DNA of 64,000 nt, taken from contig CAADRB010000004.1 in the NCBI GenBank assembly GCA_900708905.1, positions 62,001 to 126,000 on the forward strand, written 5' to 3'. Of this stretch, positions 1-14,690 are shown piece after piece. Both the position numbers and the translations under genes were made by a program. Each line of letters starts with the position of its first letter. Positions within the stretch are counted from its first letter, which is position 1. This stretch comes from Hymenolepis diminuta (Eukaryota > Platyhelminthes > Cestoda > Cyclophyllidea > Hymenolepididae). The notes beneath the pieces are model-generated. The model saw only the letters and a program-made list of their open reading frames with translations, made no database searches and was not told the DNA's origin.

Positions 1-1704
1 TTCGCTTTTCTTAACAGAGGATGATTTTTAAGCACAAATCCATAAAAAATAAGTGTAAGTATGAAATGGATTAACTTATTGCGAAGTTGGATAATAAGTA
101 CCTTCGATTAGAGCACGTGTTAGCTTCGGCTGAGCGGGTTACAGTTAATTAATATTTAATCCAAGAACCATCAAGGTGAAAAAATTGTAAACGAATTATA
201 TAACTTAGCTGTGATTCTAATAATCCTTAAGTCTATCGAAGGAAAATGTTTTTCGGAGGGAAACAGATCCCATAGTTTTGTGGGATGCGCGATTTAAATT
301 TATTTATTTATTTATAAAAGGACTTTTATAATTAAGGTAATATATAATGAAAGGGAATAGAGATTTCTAGAATAAGAAAAAGAAAAAGGTGGGCCAAGAA
401 ACATAGAAAGTACAAAGGGGAGAGGAATCGACCATCATGTCGCACTGGCCCCTAACCTCTTGGGCGGCGAATCGTATATCTAGAGTTCGAGTTTTCGAAG
501 TTGCTAGCTTAACTTATTTCCAATTCTTCTGTTGCACAATGCTTACTGGACTACAATTTCCCTGATTGGAAGACTGGATGGCATGTCCAAAGATGTTATT
601 GTTAAGGAAGTCACTAGCATTGAATAAACTAGTCTTGTTGAGCTATCGCCAACCCTAATTTCTACAAAACAGAACGCGAAAGAGCTTAAAAATACATGTC
701 TGGTAACTGGGACAAATGTATAAGCTGCTTAAGGGAGTGGCTAGAAATAAGTCTGGCAAAAGGAAGCTGCAGAGTAGTAACAAGTCCACTTCATCACTCT
801 AAGCACCCGATATGAAATCACAGATCTCAAATCCACTACTTCTGGCCTTCAAAAAATGTGTCAAAATCTCTATCATATGAAGAGGACCTCTGAATCTGGC
901 CCCTACATCTTTGGTAATAATATGAACAATGCACAAAATAGTTTTCAATAAAAATATTCATTTAAGTTACCCTTTCTTGTAGATTCACATTTTACAATAT
1001 GAATATTTGCTCGATCGACAATCCTTTCCATTTGATAAAGCCAATTTAAAGTGTCCTGTATGCAGATATCCTAAAACGCCACAAAATAATCTTCGTAGGC
1101 CATAAGATCCCTCCAGGAATTAGACACCTCACACTTTTCAACACCAAGTGGAATCTAATGATACGTCAATCAGGGAAGTAGTCTCCATTACGATAATAAC
1201 ACCTCACAATGAGATACTAGCGGAGGGACTCCTGAAAATCCATAGATGATCCACAAATGAACTCTCTTGTGGACGACTGTGCTTGAGAAGAGAAGTAGAA
1301 TGGAATCTTCTCATACGAATTTTCCTAAGTTGGAAATAAGAAATTGGTGAATAAAAAAAAATGAATAACTGGCGAATCTAAAACTCAGATTGTGTGGCTT
1401 CCCCTACTTCTACCTCTTATCTCTTGAGCTTGTGTTTAGGCTTTTTCCATAATAAAAATGATGTATTCCTGGCTTTGCCGCGGATAGTAAAATATATTAT
1501 TTGCGGGAGATAGAAATAGTCATCTGTAAAATTACTTTCTCATCTTTCGTTTCTCATGGACGGGGTATTAAGATATTCATATGAATAAAAGGTTGAATTA
1601 ACTTAATTACGATCCCAAAATTAAAAGACTAAATACTTAATTCTATAAAAAGGATCCAAAATTCATTAAAAAATGTTAAAAACATTCAAAGTTAGGGCCG
1701 CTGA

Positions 1705-1840
1705 AGTGAGAAACTCACATTCTCTTATCCTTGTTGTTGAGCCGTAGTAACTAATGCTGTTAGCTACCCACATCATTGGATGGGCATCGATCTCATAACC
1801 TCTTACTCGGCAAACGTGCACGTTGACAACTTCATCCCGC
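1705..1840 (-). repeat. SINE copy (tRNA-headed family)
   Basis: Reads, on the minus strand, as a tRNA-like head followed by the family body: 'gagaaactcacattctct', 'gctacccacatcattggatg' and 'catcgatctcataacctct' are the reverse of the shared family blocks. It is diverged and lacks an obvious tail. Confidence 0.6.
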
Positions 1841-4324
1841 TCTATAAAAATTGTGAAGCTCGTTACATTTAACAATATGCGACCAACGCTCATTGATAAG
1901 GAAATTCTTTCCTTAAACTTATAAGATTTTCTACTTATTTAGCTTTGCCTTCATGGCTATGCATTTTATTGATAGTCGTGAGTTTTTACTGCCCACTGAA
2001 TTAATGGAGCATAAGCAGGGAGATAGTGAGATAGAGAGAGGCTTCAACTTGATGAATAATTGATAGCGCGGTGATCTGACATTCGGGGTGATGGCGTGAT
2101 GATCCCTAATTTGATTAGCGAAATGAAAACGGAGAGATGTAAGATTTCATTAACTGCATACTTACTTTGCTTAGATTCATCATCTAGTGGCAGGTAACAG
2201 ACGTATTTTTGAAACATGCCTATGCATCTAAAGTTATCAAGCTCTTGGAGATGATCTTCAGTTAGAATTACAGTTTCAGATATGAGAAGTAAATTCTTTT
2301 GGGAAGAGTAAGTGGGTTTGAAGACAGGGTGTAAATCCTATCCTACACAGTAGAATATCTGAATGTGTAGGATTTCGATCAAGATATGCCCTTTTACAAT
2401 TATAACCACAATCTTCCTCATGCCTAACAGTATACAAAAACTCTCCCCAAATCAGAATTCTGAAGGTTGAATAGAATGGAATAGGAGCAACTGCTAAAAT
2501 ATGAGAGAGAGAAAGAGAGGTACTAGAGACGAAAATGAACTCAAGCGAGTGCATGTAAATACAGATTCACACAAAACCATTTGAACTAACATATGGCACG
2601 AAAATAATCCTTCACCTCGAAGCTCTGAATTCCACTGTAATTAGTCTGGATACAAGAAACTAAGGGTAGTCGATCCAAAGGCTTTCCCGGCACTCCGATT
2701 TTCCAATAGGTAACCTTCACATTTCACTTTCCCTCTAGTAGATACAGTATTGTTATCTCAGTAATATTACTAGTCTTACCTGATTGCTCTTGACTCCAAA
2801 TATATTCAGGTGACATGATAAACCCCTCAATTAAAACTAATTGTCAATAATCTCTGAATATTCCGGACAACGACTCACCCAGGAAATTTGAGCTTAGAAC
2901 ATTAAACGGTTAACAATACCCATTTTGAGAAATTTGTCAACTCAATGCATCCATAGTTCAGATTAAGTAATTTGAGTGAAATCATTATCTACTTCCACTT
3001 GATTACTTCCCGTTTTATCCCATCTTGGACTACTTTGCTTTTCCCCATGTTCAAATGCTCTCATATTATTAAAAAATAAGGAAGACTGTTTGCTGTATCA
3101 TAAGAAATACTAATAACGCCTACCTATTTCGTTTCCTTGACACGGATTTTATTGATAATTAACTTTAATTTCCTGTCAAAAAATGTATTTTTTTTGAGAT
3201 TTCTAATTAATTTAAAATAATATCGATTGATGCTAATTGTGAGTAGTTGGAGTTTATGAAGGAGTTGCAATCATAGAGGCTTTTACCTCTGACGGAAATC
3301 AGGCTTTCTCCCAAGCCCACATTTTTGTTTCTATTTTAAGCATTAAGATTGAGAGGTTACGCCTTTCGTTTTCTTCTCGAATGTTTTGCACTTCATCTCA
3401 TATTGTTGTTGATTTATAATCCGCTGGAGCTTAACTAGAATTTTACTTAAGAAAGCGGATCGCAGGATCAAGGGTGACATTTGCAGTTTGAGGGAGATAT
3501 TGAAGGATTAATTTACCCTTTTAGCCAATCTGATTTAAGTAAAAGTTTAGCGGATAACCACATAAATGAATACAAGATATTTTTTTATCTCAGGGTGATT
3601 GAGATTTAACTCCTCATTTGAATATCAGTTAATTTAATTATTAATTGGTTGCAACACAATTGCTCTTTAATTGTCCATGGTTTCCTAAACCACTCGGGAG
3701 TATACCAAGGAACTCCAAGTTTTACACGACTATTCTTGACTATCTCCACATCGACCAGAGCATGTAAATTTTGTTATTATCTTAAGCCCATCTTTGCATT
3801 CTCGAAGAGCTCGTTTTAGAATGTTATTTTACGCCGATACCTTAGCATATTCTTGAATATTTCAGCAGCTAGAAACATTTATAAGGAGTTACTCTTTAAT
3901 TACTCTGTGTTTTAAAATATTTTTTCCTATTTTTTAATTTGAAAATTTGTTTTCCCTCCGTTCTCATTCTTTCTACTGGTTAAGGCACAAATGTCCACTT
4001 ACAGTCTACTCAGACGACATTGTACTCAATGACGTCAGACAGACGTGACTTATTATGACTGTATAGTCAGTATGTCCTATTACTTGATTACGGGAATTCA
4101 AGATCGCTGAAGTGCAAAGTTTTCGGAAGCTTGGTAAAGTCAGATAAAATTTTCAAACTACCTTATCTTTTCCCTAAATAAATATGTGAATTTGTTATTA
4201 TTCAACACAGACTAATTGTTACTATTATCTGTATTTTATTTAGACGAATTTGAAAGTACTCAAGTTATCGGTATACTATAAAGTTGGAAAATAAGTTATT
4301 TAATGATGAATCATTACTAAATTG
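1841..4324. other. No gene seen
   Basis: AT-rich non-coding sequence. The same applies to 1-1704. A 92-aa minus ORF at 2276-2554 is low-complexity in part (over a GA-rich run) and has no recognisable domain. Confidence 0.6.
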
Positions 4325-4430
4325 CATGCCCAGATCGGTACAAAGAGCGCCAAATCTCAAAGTCACGGGTTCTTTAATGAAATCCTGAGCTATTTAGGAA
4401 ATTGCAGGCGAATGCTTATTTATCAGTTAA
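4325..4430 (+). repeat. Coding-like repeat R3, 3' fragment
   Basis: Matches the 3' half of the R3 family; one frame reads 'HGFFNEILSYLGNCRRML'. Compare 'HGFFNEIPSRLKSCWWML' at 8820-8876. Confidence 0.5.
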
Positions 4431-4812
4431 ATCTAACATTAAACTTCATGTTTCTCAACTTAATAATTTGATGTTTAAAACAAAGGATTTCTTTTCAATC
4501 ACCCTGCATAATGAGATCAGCAAGTTAAGCCATAAAAAGAGATGAACAAATATTGATCCATCACTAAAACACAATCTAATACTATTTTGAACCAAATTGT
4601 GTAATGTACCATTTCCTTTTCCATGCAAACTAACAACACTTTACTTTCTTAACTATCCGCTTTTCTTCGTAAATAACATAGCCAGAACACGATATTTTTA
4701 TCCTCTAGTAATAAGATATGGGTTGCGCTCTGCGTTGCCTTACCCTCGCTTTGCTAACGAACGGTTTTATTAAGCAAAAAAAGTCTGTCCAATATCTGGG
4801 TCAAAATATCTA

Positions 4813-4832
4813 ATTATTATTATTATTATTAT
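4813..4832. repeat. (ATT)n microsatellite
   Basis: About seven perfect trinucleotide units ending just before the palindrome at 4837. Confidence 0.85.
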
Positions 4833-4836
4833 CGAA

Positions 4837-4858
4837 TTAATCGCACGCGTGCGATTAA
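4837..4858. repeat. Perfect 22-bp palindrome with CpG core
   Basis: Core 'aatcgcacgcgtgcgatt' flanked by TT and AA makes a perfect 22-nt palindrome immediately after an (ATT)n run at 4813-4832. The CG-rich core is out of keeping with its surroundings. Role unknown. Confidence 0.8.
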
Positions 4859-7800
4859 ATCTCGTCGCATTTTTCGCTTTCTCCCATTAGTCTAGCCTAA
4901 GTTTGAAAAAAACGCATAAATTTAACCAAACTAAACGTCTGCCTAAAGGACTCAAAACAGCTTTTTAGTCACCTTACCTTTAGACTTGAATTAGCTTCGA
5001 TATATTTAATATGCACAGTAGAAAGGTCTGCTCCCATACCCAATTGTCAGTTGGTGATTTCTGATTGGTCACTCATCCCACAATCACACAATGACTCACA
5101 GAAGATTAAACCAATCAGCTCCTCAACGCCCAACTGACTTCACCTGTCTATCACGACCGGAATTTTCCTTCCTCAGTACTGACGCTTGCTTCTTCCTCCT
5201 TTCTCCCTTTGTCCATCTCCAATTTTCTAATAAACATGTGGTCCAACTTAACTTTCTGTCTAGTCACTCAGGCAAGGTTGTTGCTATCTTTTAGCTTTAA
5301 GAAGGCAATTAGTTTTATGGGGGATGTCTAACATAATTACTCGAGCCCCTAAAGTGGTTTTATTTCGGGTTAGAGCTATTTTACTGCCTCACCCTACCGA
5401 CCCGGAGTTTAAGGAATGTATTGTGGATTTATGGATCCCAATCATATGCGTTCAAACTGTATGGGTATGGTGTCTTAGAAGGTTCCACGGTAGGATAGAA
5501 AAAAATTGACAAGTCCGTTCCCTTTCTAGCTTCACGGATTTCGCTACCACAAGCTAAGAACGAGACGGAGATGGTGAGAGAATATTTGTTTAAAATATAG
5601 AGAGAAAGTGTCTGCCTTCTAACCAGAAAACTGAACAAGGTTTGGTAAAATAAAGAAATTGTCATTACGGACAATTTATTCCAATTTTTGAATTAATAAG
5701 CGTTTATGTGGAAACTATCAGTGATTGTTTGAAGACGAAAATAAAAATGGACAAATTATAAAGCAACTTTTATTGACGAAGCTAACCTCTATCATGTTTT
5801 CCCTCTTTTGTTGATTTAAAAGTTAACCTTTAGTCATCTATGTGAAGTGAAATTCTAGTACTAGTTTGTGTGAAGTATTCTCTTATTCCTTGCTGAAATT
5901 GGCTGATTTGTTGTTTCTGTCTTATTTTATTTTCTTTCTTACTGTTTTGTAAAAATTGGGGATTCATATCAGATTAACAAAGTAATAAAATTCAAATGAT
6001 TTCTCTCATATCTAATTCAAACTTTTCTCTGTTGGATTTTTGAAAAATTCCATTTTCCAGTATGTAGCACTTTGTTTCTCTCAACCAGCATCAATTTTTC
6101 AATTAATTTGTGGACAATTTGAAACATTGGTGGATTCTGAGAAAAGTACAAAAATGTTTCACCCTACGATACTATGTTCTCAATGACCTTTCTTCGTGAC
6201 ATTTTATACCAAAAAGTACTGAACTTATGATGTCATGGCGTTTTGATTGAAATGTCACCCATAAAAATTCTTCCCCAGATGCTAGATTATCTCAATACCT
6301 GCCGCAAAGCAAAATTGGGCGAAATAGAGAATGTGGCTGAATACATATATTATGAGAAAAAATAACTGTAAGAATGAGAGGTTGAAGACCGATGAATAGA
6401 AGGGAAAATGGAAAATGTGAAGCCAAGTTTATGGTGATATAAAAGTGGGGGCTCAATAACCTGAAGGAGATTTGATAAACTGCTTAGGGGAAGGGCTATC
6501 TGTGGGCTTGAGCCAGGGACATTCAAATATAATCCATTCACAAGCCTGATAAGAAATAAAATGGAATGCTTTCATTGACCAATTCATGGTTCATAAAATC
6601 CTATGACCCATGCTATTTTCGATTGCTATTCTTCAATGTTCGCACGTGGGACTAAAGTCTCATTAGTAGGTAGCCACTTATTCCACTAATATACACTCAT
6701 ACCTTTTACTAAGTAAGAAGAAATCATTTTTGGGAGCTTCAGACCTTCCTCCTTGGTTTAAAAAGCAATTATCCTATTATACTTCAATGGGCAGGCCAAA
6801 ATGTAGTCGTAGTTACATATCGTTACGTTGGCTATGACTTAACAATATTAGACCCTCATTCAAATCTATTTTCCTCCACACATCTGTGAAATCGAATCTT
6901 GTTTTATCAAGCAATCAAATCATAATTTCTGGATACTTATCGCTACACGAGTACATCTTCTGACTGAATGATGACTTAATTCAAAAGAAAAAGCGGAACC
7001 AAAGATGAAGGAAATAATCAACGGATATAATAAACTTATATCTGCAAGCTTTTATTAGAAATATTTAGTCCAATTATTTGAACTCTCTCTGTATCGTGTA
7101 TTTCAATTTTATTTATTTGATCCAAAGAAAATGATCGGTTAATGTTCCTCTAAAAATATAATTTAGAAAAGGATATCATAGCCTTGAAAGTGCAAGCATT
7201 AAAGGGAGAAGGAGTTGTTCTTGAACATTTAAAGAGCTCTGTTGTGGTCACTACCTCTTTGTCTTGCTTAAAATATGTGATTATGGTTTGGTCCATTGAG
7301 GCTTAATTGTTAAGGTGATTTGGTACCAATTTCATAGATCGTCATGAACGAAAATCTTCATTAATTTGTATCTTCGCAATCGTTTCTTAAAACTCATTCC
7401 GAACTTTTTGAAGGAGACGAAAGTGCATATCTAATATTTTTCAAGTTTATTTACTTGCCGGGTAGCAACACCCCCATCTTAAGAGCTGCAGAGTCATGGG
7501 TAGGTACCAGCTAAGATTATCCGTATATCTTCTTCCCTCTACTCCGTTGAAGTGAATTAAAAACCGTTAGTACTTTGTTGTTTATTTCACTAGTCATATA
7601 TTAATGTTTGCGAATCACTGTATATTAAGCACACAAATAAAATCAGGCTAATTTAATGATTACTTATGTCGTTTTACTGCTAATCCACCCTACAAAAACT
7701 CTGAAATTTTATTAGTTTATTGATAATGAGTTTGCTTTTGTTATGACATAAATACCACCATCCCAGCCCAGAAGATGGAAAATCAACGTTCAGTTATATT

Positions 7801-8689
7801 TCCCGGAAAATACTTAAAATATTTTACAATAAATATTATTTATATCATTACTTCCTATAAACAACAGAAGGTTTAAGTGTTAGTTCAATAATATGGGAGG
7901 AATTCTAATTTCGTCAAAAAAAGTACTTTATAATGTGTCCTAATCATTATTTCCTCTTTGATAGTTTCAATGAAAATTGTCGTTTTGCCAGGGGAGTGAA
8001 AGATAGCTTGATATACTGTGTAAGTCGAGGATTTAAAACCTAACACTCTTGAAAAAATATGATCATATAAGATGTTTTTAAGAAAGTATATCCATGAATA
8101 TCATCTTCGTAATAGGAAATGTTGACGGGAAATAGTGGAACAGATCAAATCAGTTTTAGCATTAACCAATACGAATTAGGAAAGACAAGCACACCTTCTA
8201 AACTGTACGATTTATTGGAATCAGATCTGTAGAATTTGGGGATTCTCCCCGTGATAGATGCCGATTTTTCGGTTTTTCCACCTCAGTAGCATGTGTCTAC
8301 CTTGTTTCTTACTTTTAAAAGTCCTGGTAAGAAGAGATCTTTTGGAAATCGTATAACAATGATTGATCACTCCACTCTCATTCAAAATTAAAAATATCCA
8401 GGAGGTTTTAAATTAAGCTTCAACTTGTCCAAAAGGAATAGGACTGAAGTCATTTTAATACCAATAATAAGCTAGACATATAATGAACCAGACGTAAAGA
8501 CACGAACTAAAAGTAAGTAAAACCGACATTTAGGTTTGGAGGTCTCAAAAAACGTATCCCATATCGGTGTCACTACACTTCTGAAACCAGATATCTTACG
8601 GAGACATGGCTTAGTGAACACGAGTAGCAGCAGAAGACATATCAACTTGCATATAGGTGGATAAGAAGAAACTTCCCATAATGATATAC
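4859..8689. other. No gene seen
   Basis: AT-rich sequence with only short random-looking ORFs. A block at about 7110-7150 ('tttgatccaaagaaaatgat') resembles one at 37265-37305, a possible minor repeat. Confidence 0.55.
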
Positions 8690-8885
8690 AAGGAAAGACG
8701 TCTAAACGTTACGAAGTTCAGAAACCATCTATTCGAATTCAAGGGTAATGGGGGGTCGTTGCATAAGTACATATTCAGATTGATACAGGCTTTCAAGCGT
8801 TGTCAGGCAAATCTCAAGATCATGGGTTTTTTAATGAAATCCCGAGCCGTCTAAAAAGCTGCTGGTGGATGCTCTAACCGCTGTT
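8690..8885 (+). repeat. Coding-like repeat R3 copy
   Basis: Translates as 'RRLNVTKFRNHLFEFKGNGG' then 'SLHKYIF', with the end 'HGFFNEIPSRLKSCWWML' in a shifted frame. It lies inside a 65-aa ORF (8657-8854). Family unknown; the copies look like relics of one protein-coding parent. Confidence 0.5.
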
Positions 8886-11800
8886 AGCTTAAAAACCTTT
8901 TTATGTGATACAAGCTGGCAAAGAAGAAGTTGGCAGGCAACCATTCACCTAATATTTTACGCTACTGAATGTGTGCTTTCTTATCATTATTTCAAACCCA
9001 AAATTGCTCTACAAATTGAAGGCAAAATTTTTCACCGAATTTAACTATAAATTAAAAGAAAAATCTGGAAATAAATGTCAAATTGCACGAAAAAGTTTTC
9101 ATAAAGTCTTGCAGACCTTTTTCTCTCCTCGACGTACAAAAATGTTAAATCTGTGTATCTTTCTTGTCCAGTTCGTATCCATGTTACCATGTGTAAATAA
9201 ATGGCCCTATTATTTACTCAAGTTTCATGTTATGTGCTCCCTTCTCATGTTCCATTTATAAAAAAATACTGAAAAACAATTTAATTATTTAACTAATCAA
9301 TGCTGATTTATTAGGAGTGGCTTCTCAGCCTCTTCAGAGCTGTTATATCACAGCCAATGATTTTACCATTATCTTCCAATGGTCACGTATATTCTCAAAG
9401 TCCTAAGTTTTAGCCGATTATCAAAGAAGGTCAGGAAAATGTGAATGGAACCTATCGGAATGAGTTTTTTCTGATGTTATAACTGTGCTCCACTTATGGT
9501 GTAGTATGCCTTAATGACCTTACTTTCAGCATGAAACTTTCTTATGACAATAGTAAATAGAAAGAGGTAAAAAGAACTGAATGCATGCACATTTTTTTCT
9601 AAAATCTTGCACACCTGTTATGCAGTCTTTTGCCTGAAGTTTTTGTGTTTTTAAGACATTTTTAACTAAACTTGTATTAAATTCATGTGCGATAGGATTG
9701 ATACTCCCTAAATCAGTACAATATCATCCCTTCAGGATACCATTCACAACAGTAATTTATTCATAATAATCTGAATGATTTCTGCATTTCACATTTTTCT
9801 GGGATCATTATTTCGGAATAAGTCATTGACCTGGGAACTTTGATAAGTGGGAACGTAATCCTTATTTCACAATGATAACTTTTTTGTTTTCATCTTTATC
9901 AGTATAATGCCACCTTCGCACAATGATTGCCTATTGCAGAAGACCGGCTGGGTCATCCTACATCATTAATCTCATACAGACCTCGAATCAAGCCTCTCGA
10001 ATATCCTATTACTAATTACGTGGAGCCATAAAAACACATACTTCATTGCAAATCCGAAATATTATTAGTTACGAAAGATTATTTACTTCATCACTAATTT
10101 AATCCACGTATTTCTGGATATAGAGGGCGATAAAAAGCACCTTATTCGATGTTTTATCAAGGATATCAAGCGTTCAGAGAGATGTAAAGGCTTCAATATT
10201 GAGTCACTGATTATAAAAATATAAAATGGTGATTGTGGTTCATGGAACTCGTTCGCTAACACGAGCTAAAGAAGTTACATAAGTTTGTCCACGGTCATAA
10301 TTCATTTTTCTGAAAGAGCAAAATTTTTGGATCAAAGGAAAGTATTCCAATTTATTCAGCGAAGCGTCTTCAGCGCGGGGCAATAATTTTGACAGAATAG
10401 GATTTTTAAATCAAGTATAGAAGGAGTATAGAAGGCTGAAGAATTATCATTGTTAATTGCGATTTAACAGACGTCTACGGGATAGGGATCAAACCAAAGG
10501 ACTTCAAGTGAAGCCAAAGACGAAGTTTTTCGTGGAAGAGATGTATTATAAAGGGGATTTTCAAGGAGAATACATAATTATGAAAAATTAAATATTTTTC
10601 CTTGACTCGGTTAATCTTATTTTATATTCCCTTTTCTTCTAGATGAAATATCGCATCACATTTATATTGTTTATATGGACCAATTATGCAAACAATTTTG
10701 AACCATCTTTTGGTATTTAACTGAAATCAGTTTCCGCGATAACCCTCTTCTGGGCTGACACTTTGCATCTGGATATAAGTGCGATTTCATGTTCGCCATT
10801 GATCATATTCCACTATTTATTTAAACCAAATTAAATCGTTACACCTTATGACTATGTTTCATTCTCAATAAATAATCTACGGGTTTTTATATGAAGCTTT
10901 GTTGCTGTTGTGTGATGATACCTCTATCTACCCATCCAGACCAGGAGTTATGAGAAAGAAGTAGGATTAATGAGTTCGATCACTCTACTCTTCGTTTACA
11001 AAGAGTAAAGTAAAGTAGAAATGGAACAAATATCGATTAACTTTTCTGAAGATAGCCAGTATCATGAGCAAGAGCTTTGAGCACTTTCGCGCCTATCAGG
11101 CCCTCGTAGATTAGAATAATCGCATACCTGCATATCAGGTAGAACATGCGGTGTCTCGTTGTATTAGATACCATCTCTCATTCTAAGGTAAGATGTTCTC
11201 TTATAATGGGGACTCGAGTTTACCCTAAAGCTTACATTAAATAGAAATACTCTGGAAATCCATTGCTATTGAGTCGGTAAAGTAACGAAGTTTCGGCTCC
11301 TTTCGAAAGTAACCTTCATTTTGTTACTTTTTTAGACTAACCCTGGAATGATTACGTATAATCTTGGTAAATGTAGAGACTCTTCAACTTATAATATTTT
11401 CTTTTAAACTTTTACGAATTTTAAATTCACTTCGTCTCTTCTGTGCAAATTTTGATGACAAAACTAAATCATTTTCCTCGGGGATATGAAGTAAATTTTA
11501 AAAACGCTTTATTCTTTCCACTAAAATGCACCGAAAATGAAGTCTAAAAATCGTATTTTGCCTTTAATTAATAATTGCAATTTTCATTACACATTTGGAA
11601 TATCATCTTTGTATTTTTTCATAGATATTATCTGGGGGCCTTGAAATAACTAGACGGCCTTGTTTATTACGTCAGAGTTGTCAATCAAAAAACAAATTAA
11701 TTGGCGAAAAGGTATAACTTGTTCTTCATCAAGTTATTTTAAAACTTGAATAGAGGTTTGTTTATTGAGTTCACTTAAACAAAAAAATCTGTGTTTATTC

Positions 11801-14584
11801 TGAAGTCAGCCTTGGAGAGTAAACGAAGACTTACCGCTCGGAATTGCGTCATTTACGAGATAGCAAATAAATTTTTGTCAAAAAATCTGCGTTGCGTTTC
11901 GAATAGCTGCGCATATCTACTCTACATCTCTCTTTCTCAAGAAAACAAACAATATTCATCCAGGTGATGTGAATGAAAATATATGTGCAATGCAATACGA
12001 TTTAAAGCTGGCATTATTATTGCTCAATGCAAGGCAAAAACAAATACGCTTTTTAACCGTGAGAAAGCATCTAACTTCTAGGAGCAAGAAAATAGTAAAA
12101 GAGCAATGTAGAGTTGAAGAATATGATGAAATCAGAGTATTAAAAGTGCTATTTTTATTTGAATTGCGGGCATATCGGGTTATTCACCTTTCGCAGGAAA
12201 GTTCTAGCTAGAAAACTAACTAAGCTAGTTTCCATACCAGCTGCACGAACTCAGCTATCACAGGACAAGACCGAGACAGAGTTCTTCATTAAGAAAGTAT
12301 AAAGTGGACATAGTAACCTCGTAACCAATAAACTGAAAATATGATTTTGCTAGGGAGTAGAACCAAAACGCAGGTGTAAAATAACGGAGAAAATCGACAC
12401 TGCTTAACGTCCTGGGAATGAGTCATGCACACGACAATGTGAAGGTGACAAATTGGATAAAAAACAATAATTGAATTACCATAACAGACAAAATGAATAC
12501 AAAATAAATTCACTATACAACTACTCACTAATGCGTGTAGTTCACTAAGTCATGTCCTAATTTTCCAAAGTCCTAATTTCAGGACTTGACACCTAGACTT
12601 CTAGATGATTTCATTTCCGCAATGTTCCGAGGTTATTGACCATTTGACCTAATTGAGTTGTTTGTCATGTCATATCAAAAAGTGTTGCATCTTTCGATGG
12701 AGCAACTAACTGAAAATCTCACGTAGATGAAAAGTTGAGTCAGTTTAGAGGTGGTTATGAAGCCACCACAATATAGTGATCGAATTTTAAGATTTATTGG
12801 CATTTATATTCAAATCTATCAAATCTAACTAGATAAACCAGTTAATGTCTGTTAATCTAATAGAGGGAGTAATACCATTCCAATCTGATAAATTTTAGGT
12901 TCACGTTTTTTCTGCTATCAAGCAAATGCAAACCGATTTGTGAATTTCGAGAGTAAGAAAATACAATTAAATACAAATCTGTGCTCTTGAAATCCGAGTT
13001 CAAATATGACTTTCCCTAAATCATCTCCAAAGCTAAGCTTTATCCAAACGGAAATTTCTCAAGCTATGAAGGTCTTCAGAACAAAGAGGCGCTAAACTGA
13101 ACTCCTGTTATTAAAAAAATATTTCGTTTCTAGTCTGAAATCCCAAATCTCGCTCCCTTTTCCTCCTCTATTTAAAATTATATGTCCTCTATTCAAATTA
13201 TATCTTAAATAAAATATTTTTTGATCAAATGACTGACATATTTATTCTTCCTGTGCTATCTTTCATGTCGTAGTGGTGGTGTCCCGGCACGAAAATTAAT
13301 TACTGGGTTTATATTGGCTTCCAGGTAATATTGATAAGACAATTACAACCACCATTTTCCTGTCAATGGCAAATGTTCATACCTTGAAACCGCCTGAAAA
13401 ATAATAATCTGTGGTGTAACCAACAAATAAACTCAAAGTTAAAATTTAGCTGAACATATCAAGCTATAGTCAACCGTTTACATCATGATTATCCCATAGA
13501 AGACCACGGAAAATAATGCGGGGAGTGTATTCAATACAATTTTAGTAGACAATCAATTCAAATTTACTGAAATTTGCTGTGGAACTAAAGAATATAAGAA
13601 TTACTACTGCAAGGTTTATAACCAAATTATTATTGCTTATATCAAAGCGAAAAATTGACTCTTTTCAATTATCGGAAGGCATCAAAACACGGGTAACAGT
13701 AAAATAGTCCAAAAAGGGTAAATTAGAGAGGGCGGTTGAATGGAATCAGAGTTGTAGCTAATTTGGGTTTTGGATTCATCTGGTTTTTCCCTTTGTACTT
13801 AAGAGATTTGGTTAACGACGTCATTTTCTAATGTTCCAAAGTCCAACTTTCAAAATCTTGGGTAAGCTCGGTGTCCGCATCGTTTAACGTCTATTACAGT
13901 TCAGCTGGTTGGAATAATTGGTTTTTCATAATATCTCGATAAATTTGCCTCTACCAGCTTGTTGAATTTAACTAAGGTATTTTAATACAGTTGAACTCAT
14001 TCAGGCTTCATTTAAGGTGAGCAGACTATGAATCTAGAGATAAGATCAAAATGGACACCATGAACACTTACATTATGATATTTCCCCAACTAATTGTTCA
14101 GCATTTTTGTCAATTATTTCAATTTAAAAACAGAAAGTCACATGACTATTCGGAAGGCACACAATGGACGTATTTATTGCAGACTTACTGTAGTCCCCCT
14201 TCTCCCCCTTTCTCCAGATTTGTATGAAAACTTCGACGGATTTATTGATTCTGTAGAGGGCTAGTCATGTGAGTTGTAGATAGAGGATGGGTATGTCGGT
14301 TGTTTTTTCGGGGTGCTGATGATTTCAACTGAGAGGATAATTAAAATCCATCTTTGCTATCTTTTATCACTGATTTGACATAGTGACTAGCTGAATGGCA
14401 AAAACATTCGAGATGTCACCGTTTTCATAGCTGTAATATATGAATAGTAAAAAGCATAACTCTGAACCTTTTTTCCTAGGCTGTTTATTCGTTCGAATGT
14501 GCGAAGGTTTTATTTGTTCATATTTTAATAAAGTTTATAGGAACAAGTACTAACCGAACAAAGATTCCTACAGAAGGAAGGCAT
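8886..14584. other. No gene seen
   Basis: AT-rich sequence. ORFs of 96 aa (8971-9261) and 80 aa (11969-12211) lack recognisable features. 'gacacctagacttctagatg' at about 12589 resembles 'ggcacctagacttctagatt' at about 48719, beside R4, so a fragment of the same element may be present. Confidence 0.5.
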
Positions 14585-14690
14585 TAATCTGCCATTTTAA
14601 AAATGGGAGTGACACGACCACCCAATCGTTTAAATTCAATCTGTTCGAGTATGAACTTTTTTATAAGATGAAGTTGAACGAATTTGCAAA
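14585..14690 (+). repeat. Dispersed repeat R2 copy
   Basis: Shares 'gggagtgacacgaccaccca', 'atcgtttaaattc' and 'atgaagttgaacgaatttg' with the other R2 copies. Non-coding in appearance. Confidence 0.5.
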
